A stretch of 52,348 bases of DNA from JAYPUG01 sp038117265. GTDB lineage: Bacteria; Pseudomonadota; Alphaproteobacteria; UBA6615. Location: positions 1-52,348 of the forward strand of contig JAYOFO010000010.1 in assembly GCA_038117265.1 (NCBI GenBank), given 5' to 3'. A program made the translations under genes and the position numbers. The notes beneath the pieces are model-generated. The model made no database searches and had not been told where the DNA came from. It worked only from the letters and a program-made list of their open reading frames with translations. Numbering within the stretch: position 1 is the stretch's first letter; each line of letters starts with the position of its first letter. Below, piece after piece: positions 1 to 8,730 of the stretch.

Positions 1-395
1 CGGGTCACGTGCTCGGCCCAGGCGATGGCGAGGCGCTCGCGTTCGTCGAACAGGTCGGAGATCCAGTATTCGTGACCCGACAGCGCGATGACGTGCTCCT
101 CGGTGATCCCCGCGGCCTGGCCCAGCGAGGTGTTGTGCGCGAAGCAGTAGGCGCATTCGTTGACCTGGCTGGTCTTGATGACGACCAGCTCCTTAATCCG
201 GCCCGACAGTTCGGTGCCCGGCCATTCGCGCTGGATGGCGACGTTGAGCGGCAGCATCAGCATCGCGACGAAGGGGCTGTGGGCGTAGGTGCGCACCGAA
301 TGGGGTACGCGCCCGATCATGTCGGTCGCCGCGGCGTAGAAATCGGCGAGCGCGCCGTCGACGGAATCGGGCTGGATCAGCGGAATGCGTGACAT
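1..395 (-). CDS. Carboxymuconolactone decarboxylase (CMD)/AhpD-family protein, C-terminus beyond window
   Basis: The gene reads from an ATG at 395 leftwards off the window edge, so only about 131 N-terminal residues are visible. They carry the CMD/AhpD redox signature ECAYCFAHN (a CxxC pair followed by His-Asn), preceded by LVVIKTSQVN. Members are alkylhydroperoxidase-like or decarboxylase-like helical proteins in which the CxxC thiols and the following His do redox or proton chemistry. The start is backed by an AGGA-rich site just upstream. It faces away from the ABC-F gene across about 140 bp. It is a useful Cys-containing reference for the UGA-containing relative at 12619-13281, to which it aligns around the active site. 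Substrate unknown. Confidence 0.85.
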   Translation of the reverse strand, partial: MSRIPLIQPDSVDGALADFYAAATDMIGRVPHSVRTYAHSPFVAMLMLPLNVAIQREWPGTELSGRIKELVVIKTSQVNECAYCFAHNTSLGQAAGITEEHVIALSGHEYWISDLFDERERLAIAWAEHVT

Positions 396-534
396 GGTGG
401 CAGGACTCCTTTTCGGTTGAGCCTACCCGTTCCCGACACGCGGCAATAGCCGGGCTTTCCCCCTGCACGCCTTTCCGAAGATCGATGCCGGCATGTGTTC
501 GCCGGCCGCGGCCTGTGCTATCAGCCGCGCTCTC

Positions 535-2430
535 ATGTTGACCCTCAACGGCATCACCGCCCGCCTCGGCGGCCAGACGATCCTCGACAGCGCGAGCGCG
601 AACCTGCCGCCGCGCAGCCGCGTCGGCCTGGTCGGCCGCAACGGCGCCGGCAAGTCGACTCTGTTGAAGATCATCGCCGGCGAGATCGAGCCCGATGACG
701 GCACGCTGGAGGTGCCGCGGGGCACGCGCATCGGCTATGTCGCCCAGGAGGCGCCCGGCGGGACCACCACGCCATTCGAGATGGTGCTCGCGGCCGACAC
801 CGAACGCACCGCGCTGCTGGAGGAAGCGGATCGCGCGAGCGATCCGCACCGGATCGCCGAGATCCACGAGCGGCTGGGCACCATCGATGCCCATGGCGCG
901 CCGGCGCGGGCCGCGCGAATCCTGGCGGGGCTGGGGTTCGACGAGGAGGCGCAGCACCGTCCGCTTTCGGCCTTCTCGGGCGGCTGGCGGATGCGCGTGG
1001 CGCTGGCCGGGCTGCTCTTCTCGCGCCCCGACCTGCTGCTGCTCGACGAGCCGTCGAACCATCTCGACCTCGAGGCGGCGCTGTGGCTCGAATCCTTCCT
1101 CAAGACCTATCCGGCCGCGATGATCGTGGTCAGCCACGAGCGCGACCTGCTCAACAACGTGGTCGACCACATCCTGCACGTGCAAGGCGGCCAGACCTCG
1201 CTGTATGCCGGCGGATACGACGCGTTCGAGCGCATTCGCGCCGAGCGCCTGAACCAGGTGGCGGCGATGCGCGCCCGGCAGGAGGAGAAGCGGGCCCGGC
1301 TGCAGGCCTATGTCGACCACTGGCGCTACAAGGCGCACACGGCCCGGCAGGCCCAGAGCCGCCTGAAGGCGCTGGCGCGCATGGAGCCGGTGGCCGCCGC
1401 GACGGAAGACCCGAGCCTGGTGTTCGACTTCCCCAGCCCCAAGGAGCTGCGCCCGCCGCTGATGGTGCTAGAGGGCGTGGCGGTGGGCTATGTGCCCGAC
1501 ACGCCGGTCCTGTCGAACCTGAACCTGCGCATCGATCCCGACGACCGGGTCGCGCTGCTCGGGCGCAACGGCAACGGCAAGACCACGCTCGCCCGGCTGC
1601 TGGCGGGCCAGCTTGCGCCGATGGCCGGGGACATCGCGGCCAGCGGCAAACTGCGCGTGGGCTACTTCGCCCAGCACCAGGTCGAGGAGCTGCGGGTCGG
1701 CGAGACGCCGCTGGAACACATGACGCGGATGCTGCCCGACGCCAAGCCCGGCGCGGTGCGCAGCCAGCTCGGCCGGTTCGGGTTCTCCGGCGACAAGGTC
1801 CATCTCGCGGTGGGCAAGCTGTCGGGCGGCGAGCGCGCGCGGCTGGCGCTGGCGCTGATCACCCGCGAGGCGCCGCACATCCTGATCCTCGACGAGCCGA
1901 CCAACCATCTCGACGTGGATGCCCGCGAGGCGCTGGTCCAGGCGCTCAACGCGTTCGACGGCGCCGTCGTGGTGGTCAGCCACGACCGGCACCTGCTCGA
2001 GATGACCGCCGACCGGCTGGTGCTGATCGAGGAGGGGACGGCGCGCGAATTCTCGGGAAGCCTCGACGATTATCGCGATCATTTGCTCGGCCGCGGCGCG
2101 GCGGCGCCGCGCGAGGGGGCGAAGCCGGCCGAGAAGCGCGCCAACCGTCGCGACGAGCGCCGTGCGGCCGCACAGCTTCGCGAGCAGACGAAGGCGTTGC
2201 GCGCGCGCGTGCGCGCGGCCGAGGCCGAGATGACGGCGCTCGATGCGCAGCGCACCGAGATCGACCGGGCGATGTTCGATCCCGCCGCCGCGGGCCCGGA
2301 ATTCCGCGACCGGCCGATGACCGACCTCATGAAGCTGCGCGGCGAGGTCGAGAAGCGGCTCGAACGCGCGGAGGCCGCATGGCTGGAGGCGAGCGAGACG
2401 CTCGAACAGGCCCAGGCGGAGTCGGACTGA
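535..2430 (+). CDS. ABC-F family ATP-binding protein (YheS/Uup-like)
   Basis: A 631-residue cytosolic protein with two complete ABC ATPase domains and no membrane segments. Domain 1 shows Walker A GRNGAGKST, signature SAFSGGWRMR and Walker B LLLLDEPSNHLD. Domain 2 shows GRNGNGKTT, LSGGERARLAL and ILILDEPTNHLD. The link between them is charged and helical, as in the P-site tRNA interaction motif of ABC-F proteins, and the C-terminus (from about residue 530) is an Arg/Glu/Ala-rich coiled coil. ABC-F proteins act on ribosomes, modulating translation or protecting against drugs. An earlier in-frame ATG at 493 is possible, but MLTLNGITA at 535 matches usual family N-termini. Assignment to the YheS branch is inference. 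Confidence 0.93.
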   Translation: MLTLNGITARLGGQTILDSASANLPPRSRVGLVGRNGAGKSTLLKIIAGEIEPDDGTLEVPRGTRIGYVAQEAPGGTTTPFEMVLAADTERTALLEEADRASDPHRIAEIHERLGTIDAHGAPARAARILAGLGFDEEAQHRPLSAFSGGWRMRVALAGLLFSRPDLLLLDEPSNHLDLEAALWLESFLKTYPAAMIVVSHERDLLNNVVDHILHVQGGQTSLYAGGYDAFERIRAERLNQVAAMRARQEEKRARLQAYVDHWRYKAHTARQAQSRLKALARMEPVAAATEDPSLVFDFPSPKELRPPLMVLEGVAVGYVPDTPVLSNLNLRIDPDDRVALLGRNGNGKTTLARLLAGQLAPMAGDIAASGKLRVGYFAQHQVEELRVGETPLEHMTRMLPDAKPGAVRSQLGRFGFSGDKVHLAVGKLSGGERARLALALITREAPHILILDEPTNHLDVDAREALVQALNAFDGAVVVVSHDRHLLEMTADRLVLIEEGTAREFSGSLDDYRDHLLGRGAAAPREGAKPAEKRANRRDERRAAAQLREQTKALRARVRAAEAEMTALDAQRTEIDRAMFDPAAAGPEFRDRPMTDLMKLRGEVEKRLERAEAAWLEASETLEQAQAESD

Positions 2431-2436
2431 GGCGCG

Positions 2437-3837
2437 CTACCGCGCGCCGATATCCCAGAACAGGCCGGCCATCACCCGCAGCCCCTCGCGTGCGACCGGG
2501 GCAAGCATGTGTTCGTCGGGCGCGTGCTGGTTGCAGCCGGCATAGGAGTGGGGAATCCACACGGTCGGCAGGCCGAGCACCTCGACGAAGATGTCGTTGG
2601 GCAGCCCGCCGCCGATGTTGGGAATCAGCGCCGGCGGTGTGCCGGTCGTCCGCTCGGCGGAGCCGACCGCGAGGCGCACCCATTCGTTCGCCGGGTCCGA
2701 GCGGGTCGCGCGCATTCCCGCCATGCGCGTCGGGGTCACGGTGACGTCGGCGAAACCGTGGCGGTCGAGATGGCGGCGCAGCGCCGGCAATATGTCGTCC
2801 GGGTCGGTGCCGACCACGTAGCGCAGCTGGCAGACGGCGCGCGCGGACGGCTGGATCGCGTTCTGCGGCTTGCCGGTATCGCCCAGTTCGAGGGCCAGCA
2901 CGGCGAAGCTGTTCCAGCCATAGACCCGCTCCTCGGGCGAGAGATCGGCCTCGCCCCAGTCCCGGTCGATGTCGGGTGCGCCCGCGCCGCCCGACACGGC
3001 GACGCCGGACAGGATGTCGCGGATCTCGGGCGTTAACGAGGCGGGCCGCCATTCCGGCACCTCGATCTGGCCGCGCGCATCGGTCAGGCTGGCGATGGCA
3101 TGGGCGAGCACGATGCCGGGGTCGCGGATCAGCCCGCCCCAGTTGCCCGAATGGTGGGCGCCCGTGCGCAGGTCGAGCGCCAGTTCGAAGTTGATGATGC
3201 CGCGCGAGCCCAGCACCACGGTGGTGCGCGCGGGGTCGAGGCGGGGGCCGTCCGAGGCGATCAGCACGTCGGCGGCAAGCCGCTCGGCGTGCGCCTCGCA
3301 GAAGGCGCGCAGCCCGCGCGAGCCCATCTCCTCGTCGCTCTCGATCAGCAGTTTGGCGTTGAAGCCGAGTTGGCCGCGTTCGGCGATCACCGCGGCGAGG
3401 CCGCAGATGTTGACCCAGTGCTGGCCCTTGTTGTCGGCGGTGCCGCGCCCGTACAGCCGGTCGCCGTCGGCCGTCACGGTCCAGGGCGCGCGCCCGCCCG
3501 CCCAGCGCTCGTCCTGGCCGACGACCGTGTCGCCATGGCCGTAGATCAGGACGGTGGGCCGGTCGTCGCCCTCGTAGCGCTCGGCGACGAGGATCGGGCC
3601 GGCGTCCGGTTCGGGATTGTCGAGAATCTCCAGCGCGAAGCCGAGGCGCGCGAGTTCCGGGCCGAGCGCGTCGGTGAAATAGCCGCGCAGCGCCGGGCCG
3701 GCACCCGGCAGCTGACTCTGGGTCGGGCAGGCTACCAGCCGCGCCAGGCCGGCGACGAAGCTGCCGTCGTCGAACTGGCGCGCGGCACGGGCCGTCGCGG
3801 CGTCGCGGTCGCCGGTCACGAGATCGCCGTCAGGCAA
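2437..3837 (-). CDS. M20 family metallopeptidase (dipeptidase-like)
   Basis: About 466 residues with the zinc peptidase landmarks of family M20: GHGDTV (metal His and Asp), GRGTADNKGQ (bridging Asp region) and ESDEEMGS (catalytic Glu pair). The C-terminal EHMLAP stretch supplies the last metal ligand region. Such enzymes hydrolyse dipeptides or N-acyl amino acids in the cytosol. No ATG is available at the 5' end; translation starts either at TTG 3837, overlapping the upstream cupin gene by 8 bp, or at GTG 3819. The overlap implies co-translation with the cupin. It converges with the ABC-F gene, leaving only 6 bp between them. Exact substrate not determinable. Confidence 0.9.
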   Translation of the reverse strand: MPDGDLVTGDRDAATARAARQFDDGSFVAGLARLVACPTQSQLPGAGPALRGYFTDALGPELARLGFALEILDNPEPDAGPILVAERYEGDDRPTVLIYGHGDTVVGQDERWAGGRAPWTVTADGDRLYGRGTADNKGQHWVNICGLAAVIAERGQLGFNAKLLIESDEEMGSRGLRAFCEAHAERLAADVLIASDGPRLDPARTTVVLGSRGIINFELALDLRTGAHHSGNWGGLIRDPGIVLAHAIASLTDARGQIEVPEWRPASLTPEIRDILSGVAVSGGAGAPDIDRDWGEADLSPEERVYGWNSFAVLALELGDTGKPQNAIQPSARAVCQLRYVVGTDPDDILPALRRHLDRHGFADVTVTPTRMAGMRATRSDPANEWVRLAVGSAERTTGTPPALIPNIGGGLPNDIFVEVLGLPTVWIPHSYAGCNQHAPDEHMLAPVAREGLRVMAGLFWDIGAR

Positions 3838-4333
3838 TCTGGTACTTTTCGCGCTTCATCTTCGTGACGTCGGCACCCTCGATCCGGATCAGGCGAGTGT
3901 CGCCCTCACGCTTCGGCGAATGCAGCGCGCCCTTGGGATAGGCGACGGCCATGCCGGGGTCGAGGTCGTAGGTCTTGGTGGGCTTCGCCTTGCCCGGCTC
4001 CTCGCCGCTGGGTGCGGCCAGCTTCTCGAACTCGGTCATGGTGGTGTGGCCCTTGGCCTGACCGTAGATCGCCCAGGATGGGCCGTGATCGTGCGGCGGG
4101 GCCTCGTTGGCGCCCTTGAAGACGTGGCGGCAGATGCAGAAGCCCAGCTCGGGGTCCTCGTAGAGCACCTCGCGATTGGCCTCGAAGTCGGGCCCGAGAT
4201 GGGTGTCGACGAATTCATCGTCGGCGAGGTACTTCTCCAGCACCAGGCGGACCTGTTCGAGCGCTGCGGGGCTCGAATCCTTGCTCAGGATGGCGCGGCA
4301 CTCGCCTGCGAATGTCTCGACTTTCGGGTCCAT
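3830..4333 (-). CDS. Cupin-fold protein, cysteine dioxygenase-like
   Basis: A 167-residue single-domain cupin. The metal-binding motif is visible as PPHDHGPSWAIYGQAKGH, where the two His and later His residues can bind Fe(II); a second conserved stretch, YPKGALHSPKREGDT, supplies a further His. It resembles small thiol-dioxygenase-like proteins (cysteine dioxygenase or 3-mercaptopropionate dioxygenase relatives). The start ATG at 4333 is clear. It is first in a two-gene unit with the M20 peptidase and is divergent from the rhodanese gene 120 bp away. Thiol dioxygenases and rhodaneses both handle sulfane or thiol sulfur, so the pairing suggests sulfur metabolism (inference). Confidence 0.82.
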   Translation of the reverse strand: MDPKVETFAGECRAILSKDSSPAALEQVRLVLEKYLADDEFVDTHLGPDFEANREVLYEDPELGFCICRHVFKGANEAPPHDHGPSWAIYGQAKGHTTMTEFEKLAAPSGEEPGKAKPTKTYDLDPGMAVAYPKGALHSPKREGDTRLIRIEGADVTKMKREKYQIA

Positions 4334-4452
4334 ATTTCCGATCCTTCCGTTTCGCCGGCGCAGCGGCCGACGGCCAGTACCGTTCCGTGCCGGCCATCAT
4401 GCCCCGTACAGGCAGCGGGCTCAATACACGAACCTTTACTGTAGTTTCAGCC

Positions 4453-6048
4453 ATGACCGAGATCGATTCCAGAGCCCTGCGCGAGATGCTGTTCGACGGC
4501 GCGGAGATCGCGCTCCTCGACGTACGTGAGCAGGGCGAGTTCGGACAGTGCCACCTGTTCCAGGCGGTCAATGCGCCGCTCAGCCGCCTCGAACTGCTTG
4601 TGCCCGATCTGGTGCCGCGGCGATCCGCGCGCATCGCCGTGACGGCGGCCGGCGATGCGGACCTCGCCGCGCGCGGCGTGGCCGCGCTGGCGGCGCTCGG
4701 CTATTCGGACCTGCGGATCGCGACCGGCGGCCCCGGCGACTGGGAGGCGGCCGGATTCAACCTCTATTCGGGCATCAACGTGCCGAGCAAGGCGTTCGGC
4801 GAGGCGGTCGAACACCATTTCCGCACGCCCTCGATCACGGCCAACCAACTCAAGCGCATGCAGGACGCGGGCGAGGATCTGATGGTGCTAGATTCACGCA
4901 CCTTCGCCGAGTACCGCAACATGAACATTCCCGGCGGCGTCAGCGTGCCGGGCGGCGAGCTCGCCTACCGGGTGCGCGACCTTGTCGGCTCGGACGAGAC
5001 GACGGTGGTCGTGAACTGCGCCGGGCGCACGCGCTCCATCGTCGGCGCCCAGTCGGTCATCCATTCGGGCATCCCGAACAAGGTGGTCGCGCTGGCGAAT
5101 GGCACCATGGGCTGGCACCTGGCCGGTTACGAACTGGAACATGGACACACCGACCGGTTCCGCGACGGCGACCCCGAGACGCTCGATGCGGCCCGGGCGA
5201 TGCGCGACGCGGTCGCGGCGGCGTACGGCGTGCCGACGATCGATGCCGCGCGGCTCGCGGAATGGCGCATGCAGGCCGATACCCGCACCCTCTATATCCT
5301 CGATGTGCGCGACCCCGACGAATTCGCGCGCGGCCACCTGCCGGGTGCGCGTTCGGCGCCGGGCGGCCAGCTCGTCCAGGCGAGCGACTTCCAGATCGGC
5401 GTGCCGCGCGGGCGCATCGTGCTGGTCGACGACACCGGCGTGCGCGCCACCATGACCGCCCACTGGCTGGTGCAGATGGGCTACCCCGAGGTCTATGTGC
5501 TGGAGGGCGGGATCGGCGCGGCCGGCGCCCTCGAGGCGAACGCCGATAAGGTGCTCGACGATGTCGTCGTCGATGCGCTGTCGCCGTTCGAGCTGGCGGA
5601 ACGGATCGACGCCGGCGGCGTGACGGTCCTCGACATGGGCGAGAGCCGCGCCTTCCGCAAGGCGCACGTGCCCGGCGCGGTCTGGGGCATCCGCACCCGC
5701 ATCGCGACCACGGCGCCGGCCCTGCCCAAGGGCGGTGTCGTCGTGCTCACGTCCGAGGATGGCGCGCTGGCCCGCCTCGCAGCCGACGAGGTGCGCGAAC
5801 TGACCGGCGGCGAGGTGCGGGTGCTCGATGGCGGCATCGCGGCCTGGGTGGCCGCGGGCCAGAAGACCGAGGCGAGCCCGACGGTTCCGCCCGACGATGC
5901 CTGCGTCGATGTCTATCTGCGCGCCTACGACCGCAACACCGATGTCGAGGCGAAGATGCAGGAATACATCGACTGGGAGGTCAACCTGATCCACCAGATC
6001 GAGGCCGACCCGGACGTGACGTTCCGGTTGGGGCCCGTCGGCCGGTAA
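4453..6048 (+). CDS. Four-module rhodanese-domain sulfurtransferase
   Basis: A 531-residue protein made of four tandem rhodanese modules (roughly residues 1-105, 125-245, 265-370, 375-475) and a 50-residue tail. Only module 2 keeps a catalytic Cys, at about residue 189 in VVNCAGRTRS. The equivalent loop is TAAGDADLA in module 1, VDDTGVRAT in module 3 and TSEDGALAR in module 4, none with Cys. Active rhodaneses move sulfane sulfur through a Cys persulfide; Cys-less modules are usually structural or regulatory. The ATG at 4453 was preferred over an in-frame start at 4312 because the latter would run through the intergenic region and into the divergent cupin gene. Physiological sulfur donor unknown. 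Confidence 0.92.
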   Translation: MTEIDSRALREMLFDGAEIALLDVREQGEFGQCHLFQAVNAPLSRLELLVPDLVPRRSARIAVTAAGDADLAARGVAALAALGYSDLRIATGGPGDWEAAGFNLYSGINVPSKAFGEAVEHHFRTPSITANQLKRMQDAGEDLMVLDSRTFAEYRNMNIPGGVSVPGGELAYRVRDLVGSDETTVVVNCAGRTRSIVGAQSVIHSGIPNKVVALANGTMGWHLAGYELEHGHTDRFRDGDPETLDAARAMRDAVAAAYGVPTIDAARLAEWRMQADTRTLYILDVRDPDEFARGHLPGARSAPGGQLVQASDFQIGVPRGRIVLVDDTGVRATMTAHWLVQMGYPEVYVLEGGIGAAGALEANADKVLDDVVVDALSPFELAERIDAGGVTVLDMGESRAFRKAHVPGAVWGIRTRIATTAPALPKGGVVVLTSEDGALARLAADEVRELTGGEVRVLDGGIAAWVAAGQKTEASPTVPPDDACVDVYLRAYDRNTDVEAKMQEYIDWEVNLIHQIEADPDVTFRLGPVGR

Positions 6049-6146
6049 TGGCCACTCCCTCAAATGTGATCGAAAATTAGGGGAAAATCAGCCCTTCGAC
6101 CCCTATTCATGGCAACGCGAAATCCAACCGAATGGAGGACAAGTCC

Positions 6147-6413
6147 ATGAAGATGTTGGGTTTTCTTACCGAGCACATCCATCGCGATCGGCCGGAACGG
6201 CCGCAGAGCTATCTCGAACACGGCACCTTTGCCATGAAGAACTCGCTGTGGCTGATCGTCGCCGGGCTGGCCGGCGTCGTCCACGCGATCTTTCCATGGT
6301 GGTTCAAGTTCTACTCGGCCGAGCAGGTGATCCGGATCTATTGCCGGATCGCGCGCTCGGGCCGCCACGACGACCTGATGGCGAAGTACCGGGTCAGGAG
6401 ACCCGGGTTCTGA
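6147..6413 (+). CDS. DUF6356 family small membrane protein
   Basis: An 88-residue protein with one hydrophobic segment (about residues 30-50, NSLWLIVAGLAGVVHAIFPW) flanked by the conserved FLTEHIHRDRPERPQSYLEH at the N-terminus and a basic C-terminus. These features match the DUF6356 family, whose function is unknown. The start at 6147 has GGAGG seven bases upstream; the alternative ATG at 6132 would place that ribosome-binding site inside the gene. It stands alone between the rhodanese gene and a convergent nitronate monooxygenase. Confidence 0.8.
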   Translation: MKMLGFLTEHIHRDRPERPQSYLEHGTFAMKNSLWLIVAGLAGVVHAIFPWWFKFYSAEQVIRIYCRIARSGRHDDLMAKYRVRRPGF

Positions 6414-6422
6414 TCCTGCCGG

Positions 6423-7400
6423 TCAGGCGGCGGCGAGGCCGGCGAGGCGCACGCGGATCAGTTCGTCGGCCTCGCGCATGATGCGCCCGATCAGTTCGGC
6501 GCAGGTCGGGATGTCGTCGATCAGCCCGGCGACCATGCCGCACGACCACGCGCCGGCATCCATGTCGCCGTCGAGCATGATCTTCGGATAGACGCCGGCG
6601 ACCTCTGCCGCGATGTCGTCGAAGCTGATGTCGGGCCCCAGCGCGCGCTCCTTCTCCAGCAGGCGCTCGACCGCGTCGTTGACCAGCACCCGCTCGGTGT
6701 TGCGCAGCGGGCGCATGACCAGCCGCGTGTCGAGCTCGCTGGCGGCGACGATCGCCCGCTTGACGTTCTCGTGCACCGGCGCCTCCTTCGTGGCGATGAA
6801 GCGGGTGCCCATGTTCATGCCGTCGGCGCCCAGCGCGAGCGCGGCGACCAGCGAGCGCGCATCGGCCATGCCGCCCGAGGCGACGAAGGGAATCTCCAGC
6901 TCGTCGGCGGCGCGCGGCAGCAGGATCATGTTGGGAATGTCGTCCTCGCCGGGGTGCCCGCCGCACTCGAACCCGTCGACCGAGACGGCGTCGCAGCCGA
7001 TCTCCTGCGCCTTCAGCGAGTGGCGCACGGTGGTGCATTTGTGGATCACCGTGATGCCGTTGTCCTTTAGGACGGGCATCCATTTCGTGGGGTTGTTGCC
7101 CGCCGTCTCGACGATCTTCACGCCGCCGTCGACGATGGCCTTGATGAGGCCCGGATAGTCGGGCGCGTCGACGATGGGCAGGAAGGTCAGGTTCACGCCG
7201 ATGGGCCTGTCGGTCATGTCGCGGCAGCGTGCGATCTCGTCGGCGAGCTTCTCGGGCGTGCGCTGGGTCAGCCCGGTGATGATACCCAGCCCGCCGGCGT
7301 TCGAGACGGCCGCGGCGAGCTCGGCGAAGCCGACGAAGTGCATGCCGCCCTGGACGATGGGGTGCTCGATCCCGAACATTTCGGTGATGCGCGTCTTCAT
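6423..7400 (-). CDS. Nitronate monooxygenase (2-nitropropane dioxygenase family)
   Basis: A 325-residue FMN-dependent TIM-barrel protein. Visible marks are the N-terminal PIVQGGMHFVG, VSNAGGLGIITG, and the FMN phosphate/active-site segment FECGGHPGEDD, followed by IPFVASGGMADARSL. Family members oxidise alkyl nitronates; many such paralogues in proteobacteria probably act on propionate-3-nitronate or enoyl substrates, so the assigned reaction is a family-level call. It lies 22 bp downstream of an SDR gene on the same strand and probably shares its mRNA. Confidence 0.9.
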   Translation of the reverse strand: MKTRITEMFGIEHPIVQGGMHFVGFAELAAAVSNAGGLGIITGLTQRTPEKLADEIARCRDMTDRPIGVNLTFLPIVDAPDYPGLIKAIVDGGVKIVETAGNNPTKWMPVLKDNGITVIHKCTTVRHSLKAQEIGCDAVSVDGFECGGHPGEDDIPNMILLPRAADELEIPFVASGGMADARSLVAALALGADGMNMGTRFIATKEAPVHENVKRAIVAASELDTRLVMRPLRNTERVLVNDAVERLLEKERALGPDISFDDIAAEVAGVYPKIMLDGDMDAGAWSCGMVAGLIDDIPTCAELIGRIMREADELIRVRLAGLAAA

Positions 7401-7422
7401 GTTCTCGAACTCCGGCTAACGC

Positions 7423-8199
7423 TCAGTCCCATTTCCGGCCCGGCATGTGGTTGAACAGGCTGCGCGACAGCCCGCCGTCAATGTCGAGATGCGATGCGGT
7501 CACGTAGGACGCGTCGTCCGACAACAGGTAGAGGATTCCCGCCGCGATGTCCTCGGGCCGGCCGACCCGGCCCAGCGGCGTCACGTCGGCGCGCGCCTGC
7601 TTCACCGCCGGATCGCGCATATAGGCGGTCAGCGGCGTCTCGGTGTGGCCCGGGCAGACGGCGTTCACCCGGATGCCGTATTTCGCCCACTCCAGCCCGA
7701 ATTGCTGCGACAGCATGATCACGCCGGACTTGGTCGTGCTGTAGGCGCCGGCGAGGTTGTAGGGGTGCAGCCCGCCCGTCGAGGAGAGGTTCACCACTGC
7801 GCCGCCGCGGTCTTGTCCGATCCACCAGCGGCCCGCCGCCTGGGTCATGAGGAAGGTGCCCGTCAGCCCGACGCCGACCACCTTGTTCCAATCGTCCAAG
7901 GACAGGTCCTCGAGCGGGCCGGGTCCCATGCGGATGGCACTGTTCACCAGATGGTCTAGCCCGCCGAACGCATCGACGGCCGCCGCGACGCCGGCGCGAC
8001 AGGAATCCGGGTCGGTCACGTCGATGCGCATGAACATCGCGCCATCGCCGATTTCGTCCGCCAGCGCGGTGCCCAATGCCTCGTCCACGTCGCCGATCAG
8101 GACGCGGCCGCCCTCCGCGACATAGCGTCGTGCCGTCTCGGCACCGATGCCGCTGGCACCGCCCGTGATGATGCACGCCTTCCCGTCTAACCGCGCCAT
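7423..8199 (-). CDS. SDR family NAD(P)-dependent oxidoreductase
   Basis: A 258-residue classical short-chain dehydrogenase: N-terminal nucleotide-binding GGASGIG, acidic end of beta-2 (GDVDEA, favouring NAD), catalytic Ser in NLSSTGG and YSTTK supplying Tyr and Lys. The C-terminal part includes the VNAVCPGHTETPL substrate loop. The start at 8199 follows a GGGAGGGG ribosome-binding site. First gene of a probable operon with the nitronate monooxygenase. Substrate unknown. Confidence 0.9.
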   Translation of the reverse strand: MARLDGKACIITGGASGIGAETARRYVAEGGRVLIGDVDEALGTALADEIGDGAMFMRIDVTDPDSCRAGVAAAVDAFGGLDHLVNSAIRMGPGPLEDLSLDDWNKVVGVGLTGTFLMTQAAGRWWIGQDRGGAVVNLSSTGGLHPYNLAGAYSTTKSGVIMLSQQFGLEWAKYGIRVNAVCPGHTETPLTAYMRDPAVKQARADVTPLGRVGRPEDIAAGILYLLSDDASYVTASHLDIDGGLSRSLFNHMPGRKWD

Positions 8200-8352
8200 G
8201 GCATTCCCCTCCCGCTGCCGGTCACGGCGCCGAGTGTAGCGGCTTCGCGCCCGCAACATCAGCCCCGGCTTCGGCGCGGTTCACGGTGTGAGCACGGGGT
8301 GGGACTGACCAAGGCGCTTGATCCGACGCGTTCGGTCGCGCCCAATAGGCGC

Positions 8353-8694
8353 ATGAGCCTGAGCGACGAAGCCATCGAAATCTATCGTGCGGCCCTGGTC
8401 GTCGAACGCGATGCGCTGGTGCGGTCGAGCGTAGCAACGGCGGGCAGCCGCGCGCCCGTGACCCTCGACCAGCAGAGCGTGGGGCGCCTGTCGCGTATGG
8501 ACGCAATACAGGTGCAGGCGATGGCGCATGCTGAGGAGGAGCGCCGCCGCGCCCGGCTCCGCGCGATCGATGCGGCCTTGGCGCGGATCGGGGCGGAAGA
8601 GTATGGATACTGTCTGGCATGTGGCGTGGACATCGCGCCCAGGCGCCTCGACGTGGATCCGGCCGCGCCGCGCTGCTTCGACTGTGCGAAATAA
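8353..8694 (+). CDS. TraR/DksA family zinc-finger protein
   Basis: A 113-residue protein: N-terminal helical hairpin region (about residues 1-75) and a C-terminal four-Cys zinc finger with CLACG and CFDCAK. This matches the short DksA/TraR-like class that can bind RNA polymerase in its secondary channel and alter initiation. The Asp pair at the coiled-coil tip that DksA uses with ppGpp is not evident, so a stringent-response role is not assured. The start ATG at 8353 begins MSLSDEA; further upstream codons look non-homologous. Pyruvate kinase follows 36 bp downstream on the same strand. Confidence 0.85.
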   Translation: MSLSDEAIEIYRAALVVERDALVRSSVATAGSRAPVTLDQQSVGRLSRMDAIQVQAMAHAEEERRRARLRAIDAALARIGAEEYGYCLACGVDIAPRRLDVDPAAPRCFDCAK

Positions 8695-8730
8695 AACTGA
8701 CCCGGATTCTCCGGTAGAAAGGTCGCCATC

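Noticed and set aside
6062..6115. Terminator built on TTAGGGG and CCCCTAT after the rhodanese gene
   Set aside because: Arms are only 6-7 bp with a loop near 20 nt and no T tract.
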